In this document: piece by piece, positions 25,504 through 35,193 of the stretch | How the letters are laid out: every line of letters begins with the position of its first letter | How positions within the stretch are numbered: the stretch's first letter is position 1 | Source of the DNA: Paenibacillus oceani | Lineage (GTDB): Bacteria > Bacillota > Bacilli > Paenibacillales > NBRC-103111 | DNA length: 64,000 nt | Reading direction: 5' to 3' | NCBI RefSeq assembly: GCF_014705615.1 | Contig: NZ_JACXJA010000034.1 | Location: 1-64,000, forward strand | Position numbers and translations under genes: made by a program | Notes under the pieces: model-generated | The model's database searches: none | The model's input: only the letters and a program-made list of their open reading frames with translations | What the model was told of the DNA's origin: nothing

Positions 25504-26047
25504 GCCGGCGGTTTTGCCTGGCAAAAGTACCTTGGCACGATCCGGAGTAATCTTAACTGTTTTTCCGAGACACCAGAATGATGATAATAACCTCTCCTAT
25601 GGGATGCAAGCCCAACTTTCTCCTGCAAACCGCTTCCTTCCGCCTTTACTCGGTATTCTGAATGAACTCTACAGAGCATGGAGCTGCTCTGTTTACCCGC
25701 TAGCCTCTTCTTTTGCCAGGTGCAATCCCCCAAAAAAGATTTGAGTATGCTGCTGTCTCTAACTCCGTACCTCAAACCTTCATTTTCCATGGCCAATCAA
25801 GATCCGCAAATGTTCCCCTACATCGTAAGCCTCTCTTACCCGTGACGGTCCAACTCAATAATATATTAACCTGAAGATAATTCTCCGCATACAAAATTAG
25901 TTTAACTTAATAGCTGTGTTGATTGTGTTACCAATCTGCGACCGGGAATGAGGGGATGCGCAATAATGAAAAACTGAAAAATAATGGAGGTATTTGTGGT
26001 TTAGAAAAGGTTTCATCTTTAGATATTCCGGGAGAGGAATGTGAGGC
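25504..26047. other. 544-base intergenic region upstream of the large secreted esterase
   Basis: AT-richer than its surroundings. I see no gene or repeat in it. The last ~200 bases (around 25900-26000) are AT-rich and probably hold the promoter of the next gene, but no box pair stands out. Confidence 0.4.
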
Positions 26048-29000
26048 ATGAGACGCGGAAAAAAAACAGTGTCATCTATACTTGCTATCGCTATGTTGGC
26101 TGGCTTGCTCCCTGCCTATGCGGATCGGGCGGAGGCGGCCGAGGGGCGTAAGGAGCTGCCGATCCGGCAAACGCTGGCGGAGCCGATCATCGACGGCAAT
26201 TTGGACGAGTCCGTATGGTCGCTGAACGGGAACGTTCAGACCGTACTAAGCGCGGAAGGCGCCGATTCTCTTCAATCCAGGTTCGGCATGGTGTGGGACA
26301 ACAAGCATCTGTACATCGGCGTAGCGACGGAAGATCCCAATTTGTCCAAAAGCCCGAACGTCGATAAGGATCCGACTAATACGCCGGACGATTACTATTG
26401 GGATCATCCGAACGTGACGATTTTTCTCGACCCGCAGCTTCACCAATCTACGCCCTACCAAGGCAAAGACGTGCAGCTCGGCTTCGTATACAAATCGGGT
26501 ACGTCGACCCCGTATTTCAGCTTCGGCGCGGCCGACACGAACAAAAACCGGGACGAAAAGCAAATATTGCGGGCAATCCGCAAAACGGATAAAGGTTGGA
26601 ATCTGGAGACGGCCATTCCCTGGAAGTTCCTCGATTTTGATCCGCATCTGATGAAACAAATCGGGATGGAATTGACGGTCGGTTCGAGTTTTGTAAACGG
26701 CGAAGGGAAAATGGTGAAACCGAGCAAAGCTTGGAGCGCGTTCGAAAGGCAGTCGTTCTGGAACGATACTTACGGCTTCGGTATCGTCAAGCTGGACGGA
26801 TCGAATCCGGTAACGGGCTTCACAAGCGACGTATTGCTGGAAGAAAGCTTTGACGGTTATGCGGACGGGCAAATTCCGTTCGGGTGGATTTCGAACGTAA
26901 ACGCCGGCAGCAGTCCGTTCGGAGTCGTAAATAACGTATACGGCGACGGCAGGCTCGTGTTTGACGGTAACTCAACAGGCGAGCAAGCTCGAATTTTTGC
27001 TCCCGTGCAGTGGGACAACTACACCGTGGAAGCCGAACTGCAGTTCCAGGGAGCGGTTAATACGGGACGCTGGGCGTCTCTAATGTTCCGCGCTCCGTCC
27101 GCCGGCTTGCATCCGTACAACCAGATGGCCATGAGACAAAACGGCACGTACGAGATCGCTTTCCGGAATGCGAACAACGGCTGGGATGTGCCGGTTACCG
27201 GGAGCTGGGGCAAAGCTCTGGAGTTGAACAAGGACTACTCATTCAAAGTGAGAGCATTCGATCACAATGTGAAGCTTTACATAAAAGAAGTGGATAAACC
27301 GGCATACGATCTGCTGACCGACAAGTGGATGAGCAGTCTGCTGCTGGAGAGGGGCAAAGTCGGGTTTCAAGCCGATCAAAGCAAAATTTCGGTTAATCAC
27401 TTGAAGGTGACGCGCATTCGGGCAGAGCATATCCAGCTTGCGCTTCCTGCGCAAGTGGAGGCGCTGTCGGGGCCGATTGCAGCGGCAAACGAAGTCGTGT
27501 TTTCCGACGGGATCAAGGAATCGGTTCCTGTCGATCGGATCAAGTGGTATTCCTCGGATTCGGCGATTATCCGGGTAGTGAACAATCAGCTGGTCCCCTT
27601 AAAGGAAGGTACGGCGGAAGTGACGGCGGTGTACGACAATGCTTCGGCTACTCGCCAAATCCAGGTAATGGCGTCGTTGTCCGGCAAGCAAGTAACGACG
27701 CTTCGGCATGAGCCCGGCTATTTGCTGGCGAACGTCGATCAAGCAGTCGATTTGAACACGATTGAATTCCAAGCCGATTTCAACGATTTTACGACAGGGA
27801 CGGTAAAAGGCAGCGAGCTTACCTGGAGCACGGACGGCAGCGGCGTCGTTATGAACGGCGGGACACTGACGGCAAAGCAGAAAGGGCTGCACAAAGTGCG
27901 CGCAACCGTCGGCGCGGCGGCCGTCGACTTGCTGGTGGCTGCCAAGCCGGCTGCGGAAGGCGAATATGTGCTGTACGAGAGCGATTTTGCGGGTGTGGCG
28001 GACGGCTCGCTGCCGGACGGGTGGAAAGTGATCGAACAACCGGCCGGTACGAGCGCGGGCGTCAAGAACGGCGTTTTCGAGATCGATGCGACGGTGCCGG
28101 GGACTGCAATGCGCGTGTTGCTTCCGGACGAACTGAAGCTGTTCGGCAACTATAAGATCGAAGCCGAAGCGACGCATGCCAAGGCAAACGATTCGTCCCG
28201 CTGGCATTCGGTCATGTTCCGGGTGCAAAATGACAACTATCCTTATTACCAAATGGCTGTACGGCAAAATGCCGCCGCTTCGAATGGCGTGGAATTCGCC
28301 GAACGGACACCGGCAAACGGCTGGAATGTCATGGAAGCCAAGTCGTACAAGGAAGCGATTCAGCCGGAACAATTTTACCGGTATACGATTAAGGCGCATA
28401 ATGAACGCGTACAGGAATTCATTAACGATGCATTGATCGTTAACACCGGCATGGCGCATGCATATGCGAAAGGCGGCATCGGGCTGCAGGCAAACGGCAG
28501 CTTGATGAAAGTGGCGCGCGTGAAAGTGACTTTGCAGCAGGAAGCTTTGCCGAAGCTGCCGGACAGCAGTTTTGCGAACGTTGTGGAGCCACTAACCAAA
28601 ATATCGCTCGCGCCAAGTATTATCGGAGCGGTCGAGAGTGCTGGGCAGAACTGGACGATCAATCCGGACAAGCGTCCGGCTACCGTTATTTTGCATGTGA
28701 ACGAGAGCTTGCAGGTAACCGGCGTCAAGCGGAGAGAAGTTTTGATGCCGCTGGGGGACGCTTTGCAGAAGCTTGACGGTAAAACGATTCCCGCTTTTTA
28801 TGTGCACGATTCGGCTACGGTAGCGAAGCTCGTCGAATATTTGAAAGCCGAAGGGATCGCCGATGCGTTCATCGTCTCCGACCAGCCGGCGCTGGTCAAA
28901 GAGGCGCGTACCGCTTATCCGATCATTCGCGGAATAATCGACTTCCCGCATGCCGCGGCAAATTTAACGCATAAGCAGCTGATGGATATCCGGAGAACGA

Positions 29001-30295
29001 CGAACGCCAATCTGGCGAAAATCGCGCTTTTGCCTGAGCGATCCGCATCGCAGGAACATGTAGAATATTTGCAGGAAAGGCTCATTACCGTTTGGGCGAA
29101 GCATACGGGAAGGGGGCCGCTTCCGAATGAGATTGCTCATCACAAGCTGATAACTTCCGGCGTTAACGGAATCGTTACCCTCTCCCCGGACACGCTGCAT
29201 GATGTACTCGGGACGTACGACAAGAACACTACGCTCGTACGCAAGCCATGGATTATCGGACACCGCGGGATCCCGGCGCTGGCGCCGGAAAACACGCTCG
29301 AAGGCGCGGTGCTCGCTTATGAGAAGGGCGCGGATATCGTCGAGAACGACATCTATATAACGAAAGATGACAAAGTCGTCATTATGCACGATACGACGCT
29401 GGATCGGACGACGAACGGTACGGGCAGCATCGAGAACTATACGCTAGCCGAACTGAAGCAGCTTCTTGCGAACAAGCAGTTTCCCGAACAATATCCCGAT
29501 GCCCGCATACCTACATTGGAAGAATATTTCCAGGAATTCAAAGGGAAAGACTTGCTTCATTTTATTGAAATCAAGACGTACAATCCGAAAGTCATCGATC
29601 CGATGCTTGCTTTAATCGAGCAATATGACGTGGAGGACCAGGTCGTCATGATTTCGTTCATCGGCGATCAAATCAAGCGGGTAAACGAGAAAATGCCTGG
29701 CATGTCACTCGGCCTCCTGACCGGGGGGCAAGCGAACGACAACGATATTTCCCGGTCGCTCTACCGCGTATTGGATACGATTCAACCGTTGAACACGACA
29801 TTTAACACCAGCTATCCGGGATTCGGCAAACCTTTTCTCGAAGCGTCCAAACATCGCGGAATTACGATTTGGCCGTGGACTTACAGGGACATGAACGATT
29901 ATAAGAACGCTTTTGCGATGGGCGTTTACGGCTTGACTACGGACTATAACCATTGGTCCTCCGATTGGGCGGACCGGATTCGTCCGTCGAGGCAAAAAGT
30001 CCAGCTGATGGTCGGCGGACAGGCCGAGCTGAAGGCGGATGTACGTACGTATGCCGGCGCCACAATGAACGTAACGCCGGAAATCGTCGTACTAAGCGGC
30101 CGCGATATAATCGAGGCAAGCGGCGGCAAGGTGACGGCCAAAGCGAACGGCACCGCATACGTAACGCTTCGCTACACGAATACGTCGGGCGGTTCTCCGG
30201 TCTACGATATTTACACGCAGCCTGTAGCGATCGAGGTGAAGGAGGAAGAGGAGACGTCCGCCAAAGCCGACACCACCACCAAAGCCGGCACCTGA
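26048..30295 (+). CDS. Large secreted multidomain glycerophosphodiester phosphodiesterase
   Basis: 1415 residues. Signal peptide at 1-31 ending YADRAEA-AEG. Domains in order: CBM9/DOMON-like sugar-binding (~37-250, IDGNLDESVWS), LamG/DUF1080-like sandwich (~265-455), Big2-like immunoglobulin domain (~465-545), second LamG-like (~645-835), a GDPD-like barrel apparently without catalytic residues (~870-1065), then the catalytic GDPD domain (~1068-1315) with HRGIPALAPENTLEG, H1072 and ENDIYITKDDKVVIMHD, and a final Big-like domain (~1330-1400). GDPDs hydrolyse glycerophosphodiesters to glycerol-3-phosphate and an alcohol; here teichoic acid or lipid head groups are plausible. The frame ends at 30295 through an apparent one-base shift (see next feature). 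Confidence 0.9.
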   Translation: MRRGKKTVSSILAIAMLAGLLPAYADRAEAAEGRKELPIRQTLAEPIIDGNLDESVWSLNGNVQTVLSAEGADSLQSRFGMVWDNKHLYIGVATEDPNLSKSPNVDKDPTNTPDDYYWDHPNVTIFLDPQLHQSTPYQGKDVQLGFVYKSGTSTPYFSFGAADTNKNRDEKQILRAIRKTDKGWNLETAIPWKFLDFDPHLMKQIGMELTVGSSFVNGEGKMVKPSKAWSAFERQSFWNDTYGFGIVKLDGSNPVTGFTSDVLLEESFDGYADGQIPFGWISNVNAGSSPFGVVNNVYGDGRLVFDGNSTGEQARIFAPVQWDNYTVEAELQFQGAVNTGRWASLMFRAPSAGLHPYNQMAMRQNGTYEIAFRNANNGWDVPVTGSWGKALELNKDYSFKVRAFDHNVKLYIKEVDKPAYDLLTDKWMSSLLLERGKVGFQADQSKISVNHLKVTRIRAEHIQLALPAQVEALSGPIAAANEVVFSDGIKESVPVDRIKWYSSDSAIIRVVNNQLVPLKEGTAEVTAVYDNASATRQIQVMASLSGKQVTTLRHEPGYLLANVDQAVDLNTIEFQADFNDFTTGTVKGSELTWSTDGSGVVMNGGTLTAKQKGLHKVRATVGAAAVDLLVAAKPAAEGEYVLYESDFAGVADGSLPDGWKVIEQPAGTSAGVKNGVFEIDATVPGTAMRVLLPDELKLFGNYKIEAEATHAKANDSSRWHSVMFRVQNDNYPYYQMAVRQNAAASNGVEFAERTPANGWNVMEAKSYKEAIQPEQFYRYTIKAHNERVQEFINDALIVNTGMAHAYAKGGIGLQANGSLMKVARVKVTLQQEALPKLPDSSFANVVEPLTKISLAPSIIGAVESAGQNWTINPDKRPATVILHVNESLQVTGVKRREVLMPLGDALQKLDGKTIPAFYVHDSATVAKLVEYLKAEGIADAFIVSDQPALVKEARTAYPIIRGIIDFPHAAANLTHKQLMDIRRTTNANLAKIALLPERSASQEHVEYLQERLITVWAKHTGRGPLPNEIAHHKLITSGVNGIVTLSPDTLHDVLGTYDKNTTLVRKPWIIGHRGIPALAPENTLEGAVLAYEKGADIVENDIYITKDDKVVIMHDTTLDRTTNGTGSIENYTLAELKQLLANKQFPEQYPDARIPTLEEYFQEFKGKDLLHFIEIKTYNPKVIDPMLALIEQYDVEDQVVMISFIGDQIKRVNEKMPGMSLGLLTGGQANDNDISRSLYRVLDTIQPLNTTFNTSYPGFGKPFLEASKHRGITIWPWTYRDMNDYKNAFAMGVYGLTTDYNHWSSDWADRIRPSRQKVQLMVGGQAELKADVRTYAGATMNVTPEIVVLSGRDIIEASGGKVTAKANGTAYVTLRYTNTSGGSPVYDIYTQPVAIEVKEEEETSAKADTTTKAGT

Positions 30296-30551
30296 ATCGG
30301 ACGGACGAATGACAGCCGATGTTAAGCTCGATGAAGCACCCTCGGCCGCAAAGGCGGAAATCGACGCGGAAGCTTTGGCGAAGGCGCTGAACGAAGCCGA
30401 AGCCGGCGAAGTTAAAGGGACAAAAGGGGCGCAGAACATCGAAGTGATGCTGCCGACAGCAGGACTCACCGATCCAAGCGCCAAGCATCAAATTGAGCTT
30501 GTTACGGAGCACGGTGTTGTGCGACCAGAGCGGAAACGGCCGTACTGCTGA
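30258..30551 (+). pseudogene. Frameshifted C-terminal tail of the GDPD protein
   Basis: In the next frame the coding sequence continues as a proline-rich linker (PPKPTPPPKPAPESDGR) and then MTADVKLDEAPSAAKAEIDA, EALAKALNEAEAG, QNIEVMLPTAGL and KHQIELVTEHGVV. This pattern resembles the module preceding SLH domains in Paenibacillus cell-surface proteins. Removing one T near 30257 would join it to the upstream frame after EEEET. It then breaks off at 30551 with unrelated residues and no SLH domains follow, so the surface anchor appears lost. A sequencing error could explain the shift but not the missing SLH domains. Confidence 0.65.
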
Positions 30552-30655
30552 ACCGTATTCTGAACAAGCTCTATAAATAAGGCTTCCGGAAGTTAAAATT
30601 CAGAATGTGAAGCGTCTGTGCCGTCGAATACGGCTTCGAGTATCCGCAGAAGAGA

Positions 30656-30692
30656 AGAACCGTTCCGCTTGCCGGGCGGTTCTTTGCTTTTA
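30656..30692 (+). terminator. Terminator after the GDPD region
   Basis: agaaccg pairs with cggttct around a 14-base loop, followed by ttgctttta. Confidence 0.65.
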
Positions 30693-30752
30693 TTAACATT
30701 CTTTACCAGGAAAGCCTCCTTACGAAGCGGAAAGTTTGGGTGTGAATTTGGC

Positions 30753-30932
30753 ATGAATCTCGCCAAAATCCACACGGGCCGCATTTGAAGTCGTGTTGTT
30801 ACCGCCAAGTCGAAACAAGACAACACGACTGAGGGCGAGCGGCTGGAGCGAAGGTACCCATTCCCGCGTATACGTATGGGTATGCACGTCAAAGGACCGT
30901 CCAGCCGTTCCCGGACGGTTTTTCTTAATCCT
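30753..30932 (+). repeat. Intergenic repeat, module A, copy 1
   Basis: Shares with 34735-34918 and 56665-56850 the ordered blocks gcatttgaagt, gagggcgagcggctggag, a tatggg-containing hairpin, and caaaggaccgtcc...ggacggtttt. Here agtcgtgttgt pairs with acaacacgact, tacccat pairs with atgggta, and the 3' end (30890-30930) is a terminator-like hairpin with a T-run. It carries module A only. Confidence 0.75.
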
Positions 30933-30957
30933 TAGAAGCTCTCCATCCGGCAAGGAT

Positions 30958-31839
30958 CTACACCCGATGACGCTTCCTGTATTCGGAAGGAGCGACACCG
31001 ATCCGCGCCGCGAATAAGCGGCTCAAATAATGCCCGGTCGCGTAGCCGCAAACGGCGGCGATCTGGTCGACGGTCATCCGGGTTTCCCTCAGCATGCGGC
31101 AGGCCCGTTCCATTCGAAGCGACGTTAAATAATCGCCGGGCGTTAACCGGTAAGCGCAGCGGAAGCGGCGGATCAGTTGGACCGAGCTGAGGCCCAGCTC
31201 GTGAGCCAGTTCCTTGACTCCGTAAGGCTGGGAGCAATGCTGCTCCAGAAGTTTGGCGGCCCGGTTCATCAGCTCGTCCTGAGGAGGCTGTAAGGAACGT
31301 GGATTCGGAGCGGACAGAAGCTCCAGGCACCAGGACGTCCAGATGTCGTTCCAATAGTGGCTGAGCAGTTTTTGCCGTTCGGCGATTGGGAGGGGACTGA
31401 TCGTTTTCCATTTGGCAAACGAGTCGAACAACCGCCTGCGGTCACCCGGCGTAATGGAGACGGGAATCGCGGGACGGCTGTCCGTCTCTTCCGATTCGCT
31501 TACCGGACAACGGCGGATCAGATCGAGCCGCGCATAATGAAACGACAGCCCCGGAGCAGTCATCGTCCGGCTGAACGGAACATGCGGAGGACAGAGAACG
31601 AGAACTCCGCTGCTCGCCACGCCCGAAGTTTCCCCAATCTCGTAGGAGAAGGAGCCGTTCTCGACCGCAAACAGGCACCAGCTCGGATACGTGTCCGTAT
31701 CGAGCAAAAACTCCTGCTTCTTTTCCCAATACGTATATTCGTTCACCTGCCAGTGAAGCCCGAACAGAGAGGAGAAAGCGGGGAAAGCTGCGGGGCTGGC
31801 GTCGGTTTGCATCGATCTGATGCCGGTATTGTGCGTCAT
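30958..31839 (-). CDS. AraC family transcriptional regulator
   Basis: 293 residues. The N-terminal ~170 residues fit an AraC-type cupin sensor (SWCLFAVENGSFSYEI; VLCPPHVPFSRT). The C-terminal ~100 residues are two helix-turn-helix motifs of the AraC DNA-binding domain (YGVKELAHELGLSSVQLIRR; MTVDQIAAVCGYATGHYLSR). The start at 31839 has a perfect aaaggaggt site. It is divergent from the FAD-dependent oxidoreductase gene 125 nt away and probably regulates it, likely in response to a sugar-related ligand; that is inference from arrangement. Confidence 0.92.
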   Translation of the reverse strand: MTHNTGIRSMQTDASPAAFPAFSSLFGLHWQVNEYTYWEKKQEFLLDTDTYPSWCLFAVENGSFSYEIGETSGVASSGVLVLCPPHVPFSRTMTAPGLSFHYARLDLIRRCPVSESEETDSRPAIPVSITPGDRRRLFDSFAKWKTISPLPIAERQKLLSHYWNDIWTSWCLELLSAPNPRSLQPPQDELMNRAAKLLEQHCSQPYGVKELAHELGLSSVQLIRRFRCAYRLTPGDYLTSLRMERACRMLRETRMTVDQIAAVCGYATGHYLSRLFAARIGVAPSEYRKRHRV

Positions 31840-31964
31840 CGTATACCTCCTTTGTTAGTTGAAATAAAAGATACCGAATTGGATTGTATCGTGTATTTTA
31901 ACTTAATTACGACATGATATGATGAAATTATATATATCATAACTCGATTAAGGTGGTTTTGGCT

Positions 31965-34220
31965 ATGCGTAACGAAACGGTACGGACCGATATAACGGTA
32001 ATCGGCGGGGGATTGGCCGGCGTCTGTGCGGCGATTGCAGCAGCCCGATTAGGGCAAACGGTAGCCCTCGTGCAGAACAGACCGGTATTGGGTGGGAACT
32101 CCAGCAGCGAGGTTCGCGTATGGGTTTGCGGAGCTACCGCTCACGGCACCCATCGTTATGCGCGCGAGACAGGGATTATGGGGGAACTGTTCGTCGAGAA
32201 TCAGTACCGCAATCCGGACGGCAACCCGTACATGTGGGATCTGGTCGTTTTGGAAGCGGTGAAGGCGGAGGCGAACATCCGGCTGTTTCTGAATACCGAC
32301 GTGCACGAAGTGGAAGCGGACGGGGATGAACTTAACCGCACGATCCGTTCCGTGACCGGCTGGATGATGGGTTCTGAAAGGCGGCTCCGGTTCGAGAGCC
32401 AAGTCTATCTCGATTGCACGGGGGACGGGCTTGTCGGTTTCATGGCAGGAGCGAAGTACCGGATCGGCAGGGAAGCCCGGCACGAGTACAACGAGGAATG
32501 GGCGCCCGAGACGGCCGACGATATTACGCTCGGCAGCACGCTCCTGTTTTATACGAAAGATGCGGGTCATCCGGTCCGTTATGTCCCGCCTTCATTCGCC
32601 AAAGACATCACCCAGACCACAATTCCCGTAAAAAGGGTGATCCGCAGCGGCGATTCCGGCTGTCATTACTGGTGGATCGAGTGGGGCGGAGAACTGGATA
32701 CGGTGCACGATAACGAGCGGATTCGCGACGAACTGTGGGCGGTCATATACGGGATATGGGATTACATTAAAAACTCCGGGAAGTTCGACAGCGCCAATAT
32801 GACGCTGGAGTGGGTCGGAGCGCTGCCGGGCAAGCGGGAATACCGGCGGTTCGTAGGAGACTACGTCTTGAACCAGAACGACGTTCTCGCCCAGAGGGAG
32901 TTCGAGGACGGCGTAGCGTTCGGGGGGTGGTCGATCGACTTGCACCCGCCGCAAGGCATGTATTCGACGGAAAGCGGCTCGAAGCATCTGCATGCGGACG
33001 GCGTCTATCACGTTCCGTTCCGCTCGCTATATTCCGTCAACGTGAACAACATGCTGATGGCCGGCCGCGACATCAGCGCTTCGCACGTCGCCTTCGGGAC
33101 GACCCGCGTCATGGCGACGTGCGCCGTCATCGGGGAAGCTGCCGGCACCGGCGCCGCACTTTGCGCCGCCAAGGGCGTTACACCGCGCGAGCTTTACGCG
33201 AGCCACTGCGACGAGCTGCGTCAGACGCTGCTGCGTCAGGACGCTTCGATCATCGGTCTTCGCAACGCGGACAGTCTCGATCTCGCGCAGCAAGCCCGCA
33301 CCAGCGCTTCCAGCACGCTCATGCGGCTCAGCGAGGAGAGCTATGGGGAGGAGCGCTACCGGCTCACGCGCGACGCTGCTTTGCTGTTCCCCGTGGAGCC
33401 GCGGCTGGACGGCCTTGAGCTGCTGCTTGATGCCGATACGGCGACGACCGTCGAGGTCGAGCTGTGGGATACCGGCCGCAAGGAAAATTATTTGCCGCAC
33501 ACGCTTCGGGCGAGCAGCCAAGCTTCCGTGTTGCCGGGCCGCTCTCAATGGGTGCGCTTCGAGCTCGCCTGGACGCCGGACACAGCGCAGAACGCTTTCG
33601 TCATCGTCAAAGCGAACGATTCGGTGCAGTTGTACCATGCCAGCGAGCCGTTAACCGGCGTGCTGATCTTCTTCAATGGCTTGGAGCCGAATGCGCCGTC
33701 GAAACTGGAATACCACGGCCACAGCCAGCCGGTTATCCAATGGCGCATGCAGCGCAAAACGCGCCAGCCGTTCTGCTTCCGTGCTGACGGGGATACTTCG
33801 GCGTACGCGCCCGACAAGGCGCGGAACGGATACCGCCGTCCATATGGGGGGCCGCAGCAGTGGATGTCGGAGCCGACGCCGGCCGGACAGGAGCAATGGC
33901 TCCAGCTCGATTGGGAGCAGGCGGTCCGGATCGAGGAGCTGCAGCTGATTTTTAACGATGACGTCAACGAGGACTTAATCAATCTTCACCATCATCGTAC
34001 GCCGTTCGTGACGATGCCGGAGCTGGTGCGCGATTACCGGATCGAAGCCTGGATCGACGGTCAGTGGCAGTCGCTGGAGCGCATAACGGATAACCGCAAG
34101 CGCAAGCGCGTGCACCGGCTGAGCGAACCGGCGAGCAGCGATCGGGTGAGAATCGTTGTGGAGGCGACAAACGGAAGCCGGCACGCGGAGATTGTGGAAG
34201 TCAGGGTGTACGGGGAATAA
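31965..34220 (+). CDS. FAD-dependent oxidoreductase with C-terminal sugar-binding-like domain
   Basis: 751 residues. The N-terminal FAD-binding Rossmann motif is TVIGGGLAGVCAAIAAARLG followed by LVQNRPVLGGNSS, typical of the FAD_oxidored family found beside polysaccharide-use genes. NMLMAGRDISASHVAFGTTR is the second family signature. Residues ~480-750 look like a beta-sandwich, possibly discoidin-like (PQQWMSEPTPAGQEQWLQLD). No signal peptide is present, so it acts in the cytoplasm. Substrate unknown. The ATG at 31965 has aaggtgg 8 nt upstream; a GTG at 31953 is less likely. Confidence 0.85.
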   Translation: MRNETVRTDITVIGGGLAGVCAAIAAARLGQTVALVQNRPVLGGNSSSEVRVWVCGATAHGTHRYARETGIMGELFVENQYRNPDGNPYMWDLVVLEAVKAEANIRLFLNTDVHEVEADGDELNRTIRSVTGWMMGSERRLRFESQVYLDCTGDGLVGFMAGAKYRIGREARHEYNEEWAPETADDITLGSTLLFYTKDAGHPVRYVPPSFAKDITQTTIPVKRVIRSGDSGCHYWWIEWGGELDTVHDNERIRDELWAVIYGIWDYIKNSGKFDSANMTLEWVGALPGKREYRRFVGDYVLNQNDVLAQREFEDGVAFGGWSIDLHPPQGMYSTESGSKHLHADGVYHVPFRSLYSVNVNNMLMAGRDISASHVAFGTTRVMATCAVIGEAAGTGAALCAAKGVTPRELYASHCDELRQTLLRQDASIIGLRNADSLDLAQQARTSASSTLMRLSEESYGEERYRLTRDAALLFPVEPRLDGLELLLDADTATTVEVELWDTGRKENYLPHTLRASSQASVLPGRSQWVRFELAWTPDTAQNAFVIVKANDSVQLYHASEPLTGVLIFFNGLEPNAPSKLEYHGHSQPVIQWRMQRKTRQPFCFRADGDTSAYAPDKARNGYRRPYGGPQQWMSEPTPAGQEQWLQLDWEQAVRIEELQLIFNDDVNEDLINLHHHRTPFVTMPELVRDYRIEAWIDGQWQSLERITDNRKRKRVHRLSEPASSDRVRIVVEATNGSRHAEIVEVRVYGE

Positions 34221-34346
34221 CGGATCGCAGGGGAGGCTTGAGGCTGGATGGCCTCTTGCTGTCCCTAGCTGTAGGGCGATTAAATGGATAAGGGGTTGTC
34301 TCCGCAAGGGGGAGCCGGCCGAGTGAGATAGATAACCGCTTGACCT

Positions 34347-34416
34347 AAAAAAAGCCTCGGTTTATACAGGGTCATCGCGGCAAAGGTTACGTTTGGTCGC
34401 CTTGAGGCTTTTCTTA
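34347..34416. terminator. Intrinsic terminator after the FAD oxidoreductase gene
   Basis: aaaagcctc pairs with gaggctttt across a ~50-base structured loop, with A-rich sequence before and T-rich after, so it could work in both directions. Confidence 0.6.
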
Positions 34417-34419
34417 TCG

Positions 34420-34918
34420 TACCCGGCACGTGTCGCAGGTCGTTTCATCGTGTCGGTTCGGCCTGTGCCCTGCTTCTAGCCAGAGCGAAGAGGATAAGAG
34501 TCGTTTGCAGCCTTTATTTTGTACGAATCCGGGTTGGATGGGAAGATAAGAGCGATTTGGAGCTCTTAAAATCGGCGAAATTGGTCAAACCCGGGCTGTC
34601 GGTTGAAATAAGGGGTACAAACCGCCTTTATTTGCCGGGGTTTCTCGAAAAAACGGAAAATAGAGGGTGCCTGAGACTCCTATTTAGTGAAAGAGCCCGT
34701 ATGATTACGTATTCAGCGCATCCGAACATGAACAGCTCGCAGGTAAGCTGGTTACGGTCCACATTTGAAGTGGTGTTATAACAATAAAACCTTAAAAAGA
34801 GAACAGGATTGAGGGCGAGCGGCTGGAGTCCGATACTTATCCCCTCAAACGCGTTAAACGTATGGGTTAGCATAGCGAAGGACCGTCCGGCATTTTACCG
34901 GACGGTTTTCTTATTCCT
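34420..34918 (+). repeat. Composite intergenic repeat (modules B+A), copy 1
   Basis: About 500 bp shared with 56345-56850. Module B (~34420-34735) contains tgccctgct, gataagag, ttggatggg, aataagagcg-like boxes, aaaatcggcgaa, gaaataaggggtacaaaccg and gaaaatagagggtgc. Module A (~34735-34918) contains acatttgaagt, gagggcgagcggctggag and a terminal hairpin ggaccgtccg...cggacggtttt with T-run. No coding frame is conserved between copies, pointing to RNA or DNA function or a selfish element. Confidence 0.8.
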
Positions 34919-35193
34919 TAGAAACAGCCCGAAACGGGGACCGAAAACCAAAGTAGACTCGGAGACGGCCCGATTTATACGATGCCAAATGTGAAATCTA
35001 TTAGCGCCCAAGGTGTGTGCTTCAAGCAAAATTGCTTACATCCGACGGACCGTGTCCAGATTCCGGCGTACGGTGCTCGTCATCTGCGACCGATATTGTC
35101 CGATGAGCGCTTTGCCCCTACCAGCCTTCCCGGAGCCGCCGAGCCGCAGTTCCCCATGCAGACCGGCACATCCCGCTGAATGCCTTCGCGAGT

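Larger units (their letters stand above)
34221..35193. other. 970-base intergenic region filled by a terminator and a composite repeat
   Basis: No gene is supported. 34347-34416 is a terminator and 34420-34918 the composite repeat. I see nothing recognisable in the last ~270 bases before the minus-strand gene. Confidence 0.6.
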
